In this document: piece by piece, positions 12,070 to 23,953 of the stretch | How the letters are laid out: every line of letters begins with the position of its first letter | Position numbering within the stretch: the first letter of the stretch is position 1 | From: Saururus chinensis | Taxonomy: Eukaryota > Streptophyta > Magnoliopsida > Piperales > Saururaceae | Reading direction: 5' to 3' | NCBI GenBank assembly: GCA_035235625.1 | Contig: CP141148.1 | Coordinates: 4,087,001 to 4,151,000 of the forward strand | Length of the DNA stretch: 64,000 nucleotides | Program-made: the position numbers and the translations under genes | Notes under the pieces: generated by a model | What the model was told of the DNA's origin: nothing | Seen by the model: the letters and a program-made list of their open reading frames with translations, nothing else | Database searches by the model: none

Positions 12070-12157
12070 AATTAGATATTTTTTATGAGATTTTAAAATA
12101 TGAAATCTCTTTATATGAGTAGAACTCAAAGTAACAAGTGTAGCGAATTGAAGAACG
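12070..12157 (+). mobile_element. Left piece of a gypsy-type LTR split by the CACTA element
   Basis: AACAAGTGTAGCGAATTGAAGAACG here continues at 32,235 as TGCGAAACAGAGGTCAGGAG. The joined sequence aligns with 23,409-23,500 (ACAAGTGTAACGAACCCAAG then CACGCGAAACGGAGG), an uninterrupted relative. That relative therefore serves as an empty site. Confidence 0.75.
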
Positions 12158-12841
12158 TACTACAACAAAATGTAGTATTAACGACGCACATATTAGCGAT
12201 ATAATGCTAAATGTCGCTAAATTAACTATTTGTGACAAATGAAAAAACGTCGCAAAAAAATAAACTATTAGCGACGCATATTCATATCGTCGCTAATACT
12301 AATCATATTAGCGATAATTTATTATAAGCGTCACTAATATTTTTTTATTTGCGATGCTTTTAACAAGCGTCGCTAAAAGATATATATTTTAAATAAAAAA
12401 TATATATAACTATTAAACATCGCTAATAGCTTTCGCAATAGTGACGTTTTTTTATAAGCATCGCTAATAGTGCTGCTATTAGCGATGCTTACAAAAGTGT
12501 CATTAATAGTTATGAATTAAAAATATAAAAAATAAAAAATTTAAATTATTAGCGACGCTTTTAAATAAGCATCGCAAATAATATTTCTAATAACGACGCT
12601 TCTTTAAAAGCGTCGTTAATAGCTTTATTAATTTATTTTATTTAATAAATAAATATTAAAAATATTATAATAAACTTCTTAAATACAATATATTTTATTC
12701 AATATTTACTATTTGTATATATTAAATAAATATTAAATTTTTAATAAAAACTAATGTTAGTAATAAATTAAACTTTTACTATTTATATATAATATATTTT
12801 ATTTCTTAAATTTTATTATTAATTTTAAAATATAAATTATA

Positions 12842-15300
12842 ATAAAAGAGAGAGTAAAGAGAGTGCATAGAGAGAGAGTGAGAGTGATGAGAGAGAGAAG
12901 AAGAAGAGAGAGAGGGAGGAGAGAGAGAGGGGGAGGGAGGAGGCAGAGAGGGGAGAAAAGAAAAAGGAGATAGAGAGAGAGGAGAGAGAGAGAGAGAGAG
13001 AGGAGAGAGAAGAGAGAAGGGAGGGAGGAGAGAGAGGTAAGAGAAGAGAGAGGAGATAGAGAGAGGAGAGAGAGGGGAAATTTTGTATTTTATTTATTTT
13101 ATATTTTTATTTAAAAATTAATTAAAAAATAAATAAGCATGTATTAGCGACATATTGGTTTATACGTCGCTAATATCACTAAATATTAGCGACGTATAGG
13201 CTTATTCGTCGCTAATACCCTTAGTATTAGCGACGTATAATCCTATGCATGGCTAATATATTTTTATTTATTTTTTAAAATAAATTTTAAACAAAAAATA
13301 TAGATATAGAGAGAGGAGAGAGGGAGATAGAAGAGAGAGAGAGGAGAGAGAGGGGTGAGAGAGTGGGTAGAGAGGGTGAGGAGAGAGAGGGAGGAGAGAG
13401 AAAAGAGAGAGAGGGGGGAGGGAGGAGGGAGAGAGGAGAGAAAGAGGGTGAGGAGAGAGTGAAGAGAGAGGAGAGAGAGGGGAGAGAGAGGGGAGGGAGG
13501 AGAGAGAGAGGGAAGAAGAGTTAGAGAGAGGGTAGAGAAAGAGGAGAGAGGAGAGAGAGGGGAATTTTTTTATTTTTTTTATTTTTTATTTAAAAATTAA
13601 TTAAGAAATGAATAAGCATGTATTAGCGACGTATAGGTACCACTGAGTATTAGCGACATATAGACTTAGATGTCGCTAATACCACTGAGTATTAGTGATG
13701 TATAGGCTTTATACATTGCTAATACCCTTAGTATTAGTGACGTATAATCCTATACTTCGCTAATACATTTTTATTTATTTTTTAAATAATTTTTAAACAA
13801 AAATATAGATATAGAGAGAGAGAGAGGAGAGAGGGTGAGGAGAGAGAGAAGAGAGACGAGAGACGAGAGAGAGAGGAGAGAGAGGGGAGAGAGAGAGAGA
13901 GAAGAGGGTGGAGAGAGGGAGGAGAGAGATAGGAGAGAGAGAGGAGAGAGAGAGGGGAGAGAGAGAGGGGAGAGAGAGAAGAGGGTGGAGAGAGAGAGGA
14001 GAGATAGAAGAGCGTGGGGAATTTTATTATTTTATTTGTTTTATATTTTTTATTTAAAAATTAATTAAAAAATGAATAAGCATGTATTAGCGGCATTATA
14101 GGTCTAAACGTCGCTAATACCACTAGGTATTAGCGATAGATAAACCTATACGTCGCTAATACATTTTTATTTATTTTTTAAAATAATTTTGAAATAAAAA
14201 TATAGATATAGAGAGGAGAGAGGGAGGAGAGAGAGAAGAGAGAGATAGAGAGAGGAGAAAGAGAAGGGAGAGAGGTGAGAGAAAGGGTAGGAGGGGTGAG
14301 AGAGAGGGTAGAGAGGGGGAGGAGAGAGAGAGAGAGAGAGAGAGGAGAGGGAGAGGGAGAGGAGAGGGAGAGTAAATTGTTTTAATTAATTTTTAAACAA
14401 AAAATATAAAATATAGAGGATTTACATAGATTGAGGAGAGAGAGAAGATGGTGGAGAGAGAGAGGGAAGAGAGAGAGGAGAAAAGAGGGTGGAGTGAGGG
14501 AGGAGAGAAAGAGAGGAGAGAGAGGGAGGAGAGAGAAGAGAAAGAGAGAAGAGAGAGAAGAGAGAGAGGAATGAGAGAGAAGAGAGGGAGAGAGAGGAAT
14601 GAGAGGGGGAGAGAGAAGAGGCTGGAGAGAGAGAGAGGAGAGAGAGGGGAGGGAGAGTTAGAGAGAGGGTAGAGAGAGAGGAGAGAGAGAAGAGCGTGGG
14701 GAAATTTTGTATTTTATTTGTTTTATATTTTTTATTTAAAAATTAATTAAAAAATAAATAAGCATGTATCAGCGAAGTATAGGTCTATACGTCGCTAATA
14801 CCACTGAGTATTAGTGATGTATAAACTTAGATGTCGCTAATACCACTGAGTATTAGCAACGTATAGGCTTTATACATCGCTAATACCCTTAGTATTAGCG
14901 ATGTATAATCCTACACTTTGCTAATACATTTTTATTTATTTTTTAAAATAATTTTTAAACAAAAAATATAGATATAGAGAGAGAAGAGAGGGAGGAGAAT
15001 GAGAGGAGAGAAAGAAGAGAGAGAGAGGAGAGAGGAGAGAGAGAGGGTAGAGAGGGGGAGAGAGAGCGGAGAGGAGAGAGAGAGAGAATGGGTGAGAGAG
15101 AGGAGAGAGAGATGAGATAGAGAGAGAGAGAGAGGAGAGGGAGAGGAGAGGAAGAGTAAAATTTTCAATTAATTTTTAAACAAAAAATATAAAATATAGA
15201 GGATATACATAGATTGAGGAGAGAGAGAGAAGATGGTGTAAAGAGAGAGGGAAGAGAGAGGAGCGAGAGGGAGAGAGGAGAGGAGAGGGCAGAGAGAGAA
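12842..15300. repeat. Alternating GA-rich and TTAGCGACG modules in the CACTA element
   Basis: Purine-only GA tracts of about 160-280 bp (starting near 12,842, 13,305, 13,812, 14,210, 14,416, 14,975 and 15,215) alternate with AT-rich spacers. The spacers share AAAATTAATTAA followed by AATAAGCATGTATTAGCG, then inverted TTAGCGACGTATA units. It is a decayed higher-order tandem array. The Arg/Glu-rich frames it contains are low-complexity artefacts. Confidence 0.8.
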
Positions 15301-15619
15301 GATTATAAATAATTTTATAATTTTTTGTATTTTAAATATAAAAAAATAAAGAAATAAGAATACTATTGGCGACGTATTGTTATATACATGCTAATAGTAT
15401 ATGTAGTAGCGACGTAAGGTACTATATGTCGCTACTACATAAATTATTAGTGACGTTGAGAACCATACGTCGCTACAAATTGTATTAGTAGCGACGTAGA
15501 AGAGCTACGTTACTGATAAGTGTTATAGCAGTGTCGCTAATAAAAAAAAATTTGAAAAAAATTAATTTACTCCAGCGTGGCAAAATTTTGCGTGCAAGCA
15601 AAATTTCCCCACTGGCCCG

Positions 15620-16316
15620 CTTCTTATAAATCCCCCCTAGATCCTTTACTTGCTATCCGCCGCCTCCGCCTCCCCTCGCCCACGCCCCGCCCCGCCCAGC
15701 CTTGCCGCAAACCCCCACCCCTCCGGTTCCCCCTCCTCCCTCCCGGTCCCCCTTTTCCTCACTACACTGCACCCCCACCTCCGCTGGCCCCCTTCTTCCG
15801 CCTTCCCACCACCTCCACCTCCCCTCGCGCACGCCCCGTTGTCCCCCGACCCACCACCCCCTCCGGATACCCCCCCTCCCTTCCCGTCCCCCTTTACCCC
15901 CTCGTGTTGCACCCCGCCTCTATCGCCCCACCTTCTGCCGCCTGCCCTAGCCCACGCCCCACCGTCCCCCGGCCCACCACCCCTCCGGTTCCCTCCTCCC
16001 TCCCGATCCCCCTTTTCCCCTCTATGCCACACCCCGCCACTGCCGCCTTGCGCCTCCGCCTCCCCGCCGCCTCTACCTTCCCACCGCCTCTGCCTTCCCT
16101 TGCCCCCGCCCGCCCGGCCTTCCCCACCCCCTCCTCCCTCCTGGTCCCCTTTTCCCCTCTTTGCCGCACCCCCTCCATGTGGACCCGACGGCGGGTCGGC
16201 ACCGTCCTCCCTCCCTTGATTTTGGGGGGAGGAAGGAGAGGGCAGAGCCGGGGAGAGGGGGGCTAGAGGGCGGCAGCGGCGCCCCGCTCCCCCCATCTCT
16301 ACCTGCACCCCCCCTG
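15620..16316. repeat. C-rich tandem repeat in the CACTA element
   Basis: Four copies, 120-150 bp apart, of a block like CCCTCCGGTTCCC...TCCCGGTCCCCCTTTTCC start near 15,717, 15,857, 15,977 and 16,125. The strand is strongly C-biased. The same C-rich DNA resumes at 22,600-22,815 beyond the nested copia element. Proline-rich and glycine-rich frames exist on both strands and are not credible genes. Confidence 0.7.
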
Positions 16317-16318
16317 CT

Positions 16319-16693
16319 TGATAGAACTTAATGCAAAAGACTTAGGCATACTTGTAGCCATTAGAGTCTTCAATGAAGCCTTTCTGCTAATCTTATTCAA
16401 AACCACAATGTGTTTTTGGTTTAGAATTTGACTGAGAGTAATCTTGCGTAAGCCACCGAATCAGGATGGCTAATGGTTTATTTATAACTAAACTAGGACA
16501 CCATTGTTAAGAACCCTAGAATCCTGACCATCCATCCATAGGTTATCCAATGGTTCAAATTTGTCACTTAAAACCATAGTTTAATGGGTATTCTGACTTA
16601 GGCCCATTACCCAGACAGTTTTAAAAGCCCAAAACAATGTCATTTGAGACAGTTGGGCCACTTTATGTTTTATTACAGAAACAAAGCCTCACA
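16319..16693 (-). repeat. 3' LTR of the copia element
   Basis: On the plus strand it runs from TGATAGAACTTAATGC to AAAGCCTCA and is highly similar to the LTR at 22,221-22,595. The scattered differences indicate an insertion that is not recent. Confidence 0.9.
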
Positions 16694-16712
16694 TTCTCCC
16701 CTTGGCACAACT
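16694..16712 (-). promoter_or_regulatory. Polypurine tract of the copia element
   Basis: On the minus strand GCCAAGGGGAGAATG directly precedes the 3' LTR, the site for plus-strand DNA priming. Confidence 0.7.
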
Positions 16713-17153
16713 TCTCAATTGAGCCATATAAAGTATAAAATCTCCCACTTGGTTCAATTAAACTAAATTTAGGAAAAATATTTTAGTTAAAAAATAACCA
16801 AGTAGGTAATAGGAAACTTTAAAATGACTTTCGTATGTGCATACAATTTTTGAAAAAAGAATACCCTTCGAACTATATGTGGTAACTTTATACTCTTACA
16901 AAATGTCATAATTGCATGAATCAAGGCGGTTATGTCCTAAGAGGAAAACATTCCCTTCCATGTATCACAATGCAACTAATTCATTTTGTTTGAGTGCTAT
17001 ATGCCGGCAAAATATATTATGAGTGAAGGCATGCTCCTACTCATTTTGCAAATGTTGTCTCATACTTAAGTGCACTGAAAAATGAGACACAACGTGAAAA
17101 GAAACTGTAATTGCTATGATAAATGAGTAAAGTCCAAAAGTACATAAGCAAAA

Positions 17154-17501
17154 TCAAATGTACGATGAGCTAATAAGACCCATACGATCCACATGACTCT
17201 TAAACAGAGAAGGGGGTAAGCCCTTAGTCATTGGATCAGCAACCATAATCTCAGTACCTATATGCTCAATAACAACCGTCCCTTCTTTAACACGATCCCG
17301 AACAACAAGATACTTGATGTCGATGTGTTTACTCTGACTTCTACTCTTGTTGTTCTTCGTGAAGAACACAACAACACTATTATCACAGAACATCTTTAAC
17401 GGCCTAGATATGGAATCCATAATATTAAATCCTATGACAAAGTTCATCAGCCAAGTAGAATGTGACGTGCCCTCATAACAAGCAACAAACTCTGCCTCCA
17501 T
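17154..17501 (-). pseudogene. Copia RNase H relic
   Basis: The 115-residue frame has MEAEFVACYEGTSHSTWL, the CDN segment (MFCDNSVVVFF) and KHIDIKYLVVRDRVKEG followed by ADPMTKGLP. These are the hallmark blocks of the copia RNase H C-terminus. The strand just upstream (17,502-17,654) still encodes GYTNADFACC and SGYIF, but a stop separates it. Confidence 0.9.
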
Positions 17502-17654
17502 ATATAATAACGCTGTAAGGGTTTGCTTAATACTTTTCTAAGAGATAGCACCGCCTGCCAAAAGGAAAATATAACCCGATGTCAACTTTTTTGAGTCAAC
17601 ACAACAAGCAAAGTCTGCATTTGTGTATCCAACCAGTTCCAAATGATCAGAATG

Positions 17655-18620
17655 TCAGTATGTAAGCATGTAATCCTTCATTCCATGCAGATACCTCATA
17701 ACCTTCTTTGCAGCTCTCCAATGATCCATCCCTGAATTTTTCTGGTATCTACCTAGCATTCCCATAGCAAAGGCAATATCAAGTTTTGTACAGACCTCCA
17801 AGTACATCATACTACCAACTGCTGATGCATAAGGAATTTCCTTCATGCTTTCCAACTCCAAAGAATTCTTTGGACATTGGAACAAGCCAAATTTGTCACC
17901 CTTCACAATAGGAGCTGCACTAGGTGAGCAGTTTTCCATGTTAAACCGTTTTAGAACTTTATTGATATAGGCCTGTTGAGAAAACCCAAGGATCCTTCTG
18001 GATCTATCACGATAGATCTCAATCCCTATGACACAGGATGCCTCTCCTAAATCTTTCATGTCAAAGTTCTGAGAAAGAAATTGCTTAGTCTCGTGCAACA
18101 TCCCTAAGTCATTGCTTGAAAGTAGAATGTCATCAACATACAAGACCAGAAAAGTGTAACTGCTCCCACTAACCTTAAGGTATATGCATTGATCAACAAT
18201 GTTCTCCTTAAAATTAAATGAAGTAATAACATTGTTGAACTTCAAATACCACTGTCGGGAGGCCTGTTTCAGTCCGTATATTGACTTCTTGAGTCTACAA
18301 ACCAGATGACTTCCTTTATCTGAGGTGAATCCTTTTGGCTGAATCATATACACCTCCTCCTCAAGATTCTCATTCAAGAATACCGTCTTGACATCCATTT
18401 GATGTAATTCTAAGTCAAAATGAGCTACAAGGGCCAAAGTAACTCTCATTGAATCCTTTGTAAAAACTGGATAGAAGGTTTCATTATAGTCAACACCATC
18501 TTTTTGAAGAAAACCTTTGGCTACAAGTCAGGCCTTATATTTGCTAATGTTACCAGATGGATCTAATTAGTCTTATAGACCCATTTGCAGCCAAGAGTCC
18601 TAGTGCCTTGCGGTAACTCT
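17655..18620 (-). pseudogene. Copia reverse transcriptase relic
   Basis: The open part (17,655-18,449) shows HQMDVKTVFLNENLEEEVYM, IYGLKQASRQWYLKF, the catalytic LYVDDILLSSND and SAVGSMMYLEVCTKLDIAFA in the order of copia reverse transcriptases. The N-terminal part up to about 18,620 is readable only across stops. Both Asp residues of YVDD are kept, but the polyprotein frame is broken on both sides. Confidence 0.92.
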
Positions 18621-18628
18621 ATGAAATC

Positions 18629-20053
18629 TCAGACTTTATTATCAACCATAGATTTCATCTCATCCTGCATGACATCATACCATTTACTAGAGTTATCTCT
18701 AGACATGGCCTGTGAATATGTAATAGGATCTTGAATGAGTCCAACATTCTCGTCAGACTCCTCGAGGTATACAACATAGTCAAAAGGGAGTGCATGTTTC
18801 CTTACTCTTGACGACCTTCGAAGTCTTATTTCATCAACAGGCAGAGGTGCTTGTGCAATAGGAGCTTCAGCAACTTGTTCCTGAGGGGATGGTGAAGGAA
18901 GGAGAGGCTGCTCTGGAATCACCATAGGTGATGCAGCATGTGTTCCTCCACCGGATGTGGGTATAACAACTGGAACCCATATTTTCTCAAACACAATGTG
19001 TTTAGGGGAAATACTCCCACTGAAGTTGCCTTGCTCAAGAAAACGGGCATTCCATGCTTTGACTACTGTAGGGGTGTGAGATGGACAATAAAACATATAA
19101 CCCTTAGACCTTTTTGCATAACCAATGAAAAATCCACTAACAGTCTTAGGGTCAAGCTTCTTCTCAAGTGGATTATACACCCTAACCTCAACAGGACAAC
19201 CCCAGATATGTACATGATCTAAACTAGGTTTCCATCCATTCCATAGTAAAAAGGGTGTTTTAGGAACGACTTTAGATGGAACTCGATTTAAAATGTACAC
19301 GGCTGTCTTTAAGGCTTCACTCTACATATTGAGAGAAAGAGAGGAGTTACTAATCATACTCCTCACCATATCCATCAATGTGAGGTTCCTCCTTTCAGCA
19401 ACATCATGTTGTTGTGGTGTGTCTACTACTGTGTATTGTGCAACAATACCATTTTTCTTTAGGAACTGCGCAAATGGTTCAGGTTTTTATCCACTCTCTA
19501 TGTACCTGCCATAGTATTTCTCTCGTCTGTCTGATTTAACAATTTTGATACTCAATCTATATTATTTCTCTACCTCTACCTTATTAGTCTTGAAAGCATC
19601 AAATGCTTTAGACTTTTAATTTAAGAGATAAAGATACATGTATTGGGTATGATCATCTATAAAGGTAATGAAATACCTTTGACCATTCAGACAGGGAGTA
19701 CTAAACGGTCCACAGATATCAGTATGTATGGTGCCGAATTTCTCATTATGCCTCTTAGCACCCTTAGAAGACTTGTTAGTTTGCTTTCCTTTTATGCAGT
19801 CTATACATGTCTCGAGATTAGTAAAGTCAAGAGTTTTTAAAACTCCTCTTACTAATCGTTTTAAGCAGTCAATGGAGATATGCCCCAACCACCTGTGCCA
19901 TAACATAGAGGAGTTCTTTTTAATAACACTTCCTTGCGCAAACATCATAGATTGTTCAAAGGAAACATGCAAAGAGAGACAATATAATCCATCAATTAAA
20001 GAACCAAAACTAATGGTGACTGAATCTTTAATAATCAGAAATAAGGAATTCAT
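18629..20053 (-). pseudogene. Copia integrase relic
   Basis: The N-terminal piece (19,616-20,053) has the GAG-pre-integrase WHRWLGHIS, a CIDCIKGKQ pair of cysteines, HTDICGPF and YFITFIDDHTQYMYLYLL, covering the first two catalytic Asp regions. The C-terminal piece (18,629-19,300) carries NRVPSKVVPKTPFLLWNGWK, HIWGCPVEVRVY and FFIGYAKRSKGYMFYCPSHT, the copia-specific region after the core. About 300 bp between them hold the rest of the core with stops, so the enzyme is dead. Confidence 0.9.
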
Positions 20054-20056
20054 AAA

Positions 20057-20476
20057 CTAAAAAATAAAGCCATGAGGCACTAGTCTTGATAGAGAAACTA
20101 AGCTTTTAAAAAAACTTAGAATATAGAAAGCTCTCTCTAAATCTAATGTGTATCCTGTATGGAGAACAAGTCTATATGCCCCCACACCTTTAACCTTCGA
20201 ACACATCTTATTTCCAACATAGATGTTGTGCTCCCCATCATTTAGTTTCCTTAAATTGAGAAACCCCTGCATGACAATAGAAACATGGATTGTAGAACCA
20301 GAGTCAATCCACCATGTGTTATTATAATGAGAATCAATATAATTAGATTCATAACACACTAAAGACATGAAATTACCTCCTTTCTTGGCAAGCCACTTCT
20401 GATACTTATGACAATCTTTCTTTACATGTCCTTTCTTCTTGTAGAAAAAAGCATTTGGTTTCTTTGGTGACACCAT
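20057..20476 (-). pseudogene. Copia protease and zinc-knuckle relic
   Basis: The frame starts within a zinc knuckle that has lost its first cysteines (FFYKKKGHVKKDCHKY). It then carries WWIDSGSTIHVS, the DSGS/T aspartic protease motif, and ends in LSFFKSLVSLSRLV. It lies between gag and integrase as expected. Confidence 0.88.
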
Positions 20477-20600
20477 TAGACTTCATTGGCACACCTTTAT
20501 CAGCTTCTTTCTTTGAAGCACCATGATTACCCATCTTTTGTCCTTTATGAGAAACTATATGGGCACTTTCTAGCTTCTCTTGCTTAAGTCTCCCCTCTTC

Positions 20601-21265
20601 CTAAACACACATACTCAGAAGGTCATTAACTGACCACTGAGTGTTATGTGTGTTATAAGAGATCTTAAATGACCCATATTGTGCAAGCAGGGAGTTCAGA
20701 ATAAAGTGGACCAAAAAAGTATCATCAATCTTTATTTTCATGTTGTTTAAGTGATTAGCAATAAATATCATGCATATGCATGATATGCTCTCCACCCTTT
20801 GTCATCTGTTAGCCTCATGGATGACAACTTGGACATTAAGGTGCTGGCAAAGGCTTTATTAGAACTCTTAAATTGAGCTTCAACAGCTTTCAAAAGTTCT
20901 TGGACTGTAGCATATTCTGGGATGGATTCACTAATGCTTTTATTTATATAAGACCTCATGAGCATCATGTTTAAGCGGTTAGACTGCTCCCACTTTTCAA
21001 AAGATGTTACCTCACTTGGCATACTTTTTTTCGTAGGAGTGGGGGGTACATCCATACGAAACGTTAAATCAAAGTCTATGCACCCTAATAGTAAAAGAAT
21101 CTTTTCTTTCTGATCCGTAAAATTGTTCCCAAACAATAATGGAAGGTGTTGATTAGGGTTAGAAATAAAAGACGGATAAGCTGCAATAAAAGAATAAATA
21201 CATGCAAACATTAAAGAGGGCAAGAAACAATAACATAAGTATGACATATCCAATGCTAAAATCAT
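20601..21265 (-). pseudogene. Copia gag relic
   Basis: Two overlapping frames. The upstream one (20,768-21,265) includes TSFEKWEQSNRLNMMLMRSY and a VQELLKAVEAQFKSSNKAFA block typical of copia gag. The second (20,601-20,795) continues with HLNNMKIKIDDTFLVHFILN. The change of frame near 20,780 marks an indel. The leader between gag and the 5' LTR (21,266-22,220) has no gene. Confidence 0.8.
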
Positions 21266-22207
21266 GTAGTAAAATTGTAAACCCCCCTTTGGGCAAATGT
21301 TGCAATCTTCATCAAATTTACTAAGTCGTGTAGAAACAAAAGTTTATGTTGTCTTATGATAAGGCTAGTGTGTTATACATAAAACATTACATGAAAATCT
21401 CACACCTTTGGGTGTAGGGATTCACCTATGTTAAAATATATAACCCTCTACCCTATCCTAATTATGAAACGCTAATAGTGATTGATTTAATGGCCGACGT
21501 CTAACCGGCATGAATACGCCAACATGAAACGAGTTCCCCACGGTTACCACCTCCCTTTGGGGCCAGATGATAGTCTTTGTCACATAATCAAAATTTGATG
21601 GCAACACAATATTTTTATATATGTGAATCTATGCACCCTGTGGTAACATTCTATATGATTCACACATTGACAAATAACTTAGGATGCTTTGGCCATTCCT
21701 AAATCATCTCAACGGACGTGAGAACTAAATTTGTGCTATTCACCTTTTCAAATAACAAAATGAATGCAATTTAATTATTAAACAATCATGAAAATATCCA
21801 TATACAAAATTGACTGGGGCATGAATGTCAATTTTCTCATTAGGCTTTTGGGACTTGGCCAGGGGTACCATCACCACACACCACAAATAAAAATATAGTC
21901 CAATGTCCTTATACAGTCCCTTTAAAAAAATTGTATAAGTTGGAAGCTATAAGCCCCAAAAATAGAAAAAAAATATTAATTCTTCATGATTGCATCCGCC
22001 TCCAGACAGGGTCCTTGAATTCTGGTGTCGCTTACAAGAAGTATAATGTACACTCTCTCTCAAAATTACATAAGTGGTGCACTCAACAATTTAAAAAAAT
22101 TTAATAAAACATACGATTGCAATATAAACAAAAAAATGCAACGACCATGAACATAAAATTTTCTATCGGCCAAATTTTTTTTGTGTTGGTGCAATAAATT
22201 AAACTTG

Positions 22208-22220
22208 CCTCGATACCAAT
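22208..22220 (-). promoter_or_regulatory. Primer binding site of the copia element
   Basis: ATTGGTATCGAGG on the minus strand directly follows the 5' LTR, similar to the TGGTATCAGAGC site complementary to initiator tRNA-Met used by many copia elements. Confidence 0.65.
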
Positions 22221-22595
22221 TGATAGAACTTAATGCAAAAGACTTAGGCATACCTGTAGCCATTAGAGTCTTCAATAAAGCCTTCTTGCTAATCTTCTTC
22301 AGAACCACAATGTGTTTCTGGTTTAGAATTTGACTGAGAGTAATCTCACTTAAGCCACCGAATTAGGATGGCTAATGGTATATTTATAACTAAACCATGA
22401 CACCATTGTTAACAACCCTAGAATCTTGACCATCTATCTATATGTCATCCAATGGTTCATATTTGCCACTTAAAACCATAGTTTAATGGGTATTCTAACT
22501 TAGGCCCATTACCCAGACAGCTTTAAAAGCCCAAAATAGTGTCAATTGAGACAGTTGGGCCACTTTATGTTTTATTACAAAAACAAAGCCCAACA
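22221..22595 (-). repeat. 5' LTR of the copia element
   Basis: On the plus strand it runs from TGATAGAACTTAATGC to AAAGCCCAACA, 375 bp, matching the other LTR over its full length. Confidence 0.9.
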
Positions 22596-23337
22596 CCACT
22601 CGCCCCCCTGCTCCCCCTACATGCCCACCCCCTCTCCCCCCCATCCCCTCTCCCCTGCATCCTCCCCCATCCCCCATCCCCCCTCCTCCTATCCCCCTGC
22701 ATCCCCCCTCCTCAACCCCTGCATCCCCCCTCTCTCCCTCCTTTGAAAATCAGAGGAGGGGGGCAAAGCTGGGGGTTCGTCCTCCAACCCCCTCTTCCTT
22801 CCCTGGTGGGCCTGGTGGCCCACCAGGGATTTTTTTTTTAAAATTTATTATTAGCAGCACTTCAAAAGTGTTGCTATTTAATTTTTTGTTAAAAAAATTA
22901 TTATAAAAAGCATTGTTATTTAATTTTAGTTTTTTAATATTATAATATTAGTGACACTTTGAATTTTTTTTAAAATTTTTATTCTATTAGTGATGTATTA
23001 AAAGTGTCGCTAATAATGACTTATTAACGAAACATTCATTAAACGTCGCTAATAAATTATTTTTAATTTATTTATTTTATTAGCGTCGTATTCTTAAGTG
23101 TCCCTAATAATTCTTTATTAGCGACGTTTATAGATATATGTCGCTACTAATTTAATTTTTTATTTTTTTTAAAATTAATTTTCTATTAGTGAAGTATCTA
23201 AAAGCATCGTTAATAGCTTATTATTAGCGATGTAAAAAATATACGTCACTAATAAGTTAATATTAGCAACGTATAGCTATACGTCGCTAATACACCTTAT
23301 TAGCGACACTTTTTCTTATATGTTGCAAATTAGTAAT
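22596..23337. repeat. CACTA interior: C-rich end and TTAGCGACG subterminal repeats
   Basis: C-rich DNA up to about 22,815 continues the block at 15,620-16,316. It is followed by AT-rich DNA with many inverted TTAGCGACG units, as at the other CACTA arm. No gene. Confidence 0.75.
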
Positions 23338-23953
23338 TGTAACATCCATAAGTTTTTAAGTACTTTTTATAATTTTTATATATGAAGTATATTAAATAGA
23401 GCTTAGTGAGACAAGTGTAACGAACCCAAGAACACGCGAAACGGAGGTTGGGATGAAAGGTCATGACCTCGGGAAATGTGTCATATGGGTAGGACCTAAT
23501 TTAAAAATGTGAGATAACCTGTCCAACTTTGGTCTAGTATCGAAGGGCACGTTAATATGAGTCTATCGGTACAAAAAATGCGTAATTCCGACATGAGATA
23601 AAAAGATATAAGATTTTAAAATAAAATAAAAAAAGGAGCTTCAAAAATCTGAAGCGCGTAAAAACGCACATTAGAAAACTGATGCTTGTCAAAAAACTGA
23701 CGCGTATCAGTGGCACGTCAGACGAGCGTTAGTGACACATCTGACGCGCGTCAATGACGCGTCAGACGCACGTCACTGTCTTTTTCCTATAAATAGCGGC
23801 CAGTTCTGATTCAGTTCATTTCAAAACTTCTTTTCTTCATTTCTTCCTCATTTCAAAACTTCTTTTCTTCATCTCTATATCTCTGAAATCTGCTATTTAA
23901 TTTCAAACTAGTCGGAGTATCATTTATTTTCTCGCACAGAAATCGAGGTAGGG

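Larger units (their letters stand above)
16319..22595 (-). mobile_element. Ty1/copia retrotransposon with both LTRs, decayed
   Basis: A full-length copia element in minus orientation. Two 375-bp LTRs (16,319-16,693 and 22,221-22,595) bracket gag, protease, integrase, reverse transcriptase and RNase H in copia order. On the minus strand the LTR starts with TG and ends CTATCA. It is followed by a primer binding site TTGGTATCGAGGC like the initiator-Met type, and preceded at the 3' side by a purine tract AAGGGGAGAATG. Flanks are CTGCT and CCACT, only three of five matching. Stops and frameshifts interrupt every domain, so it cannot move on its own. Confidence 0.9.

Noticed and set aside
13835-14672. 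Arg/Glu-rich frames of 74-77 codons
   Set aside because: Translations of GA tracts inside the CACTA element; simple-sequence artefacts.
15577-16308. Long Pro-rich and Gly-rich open frames (up to 229 codons) on both strands
   Set aside because: They arise from a C-rich tandem repeat that is open in many frames at once. Composition and overlap on both strands show no selection for protein.
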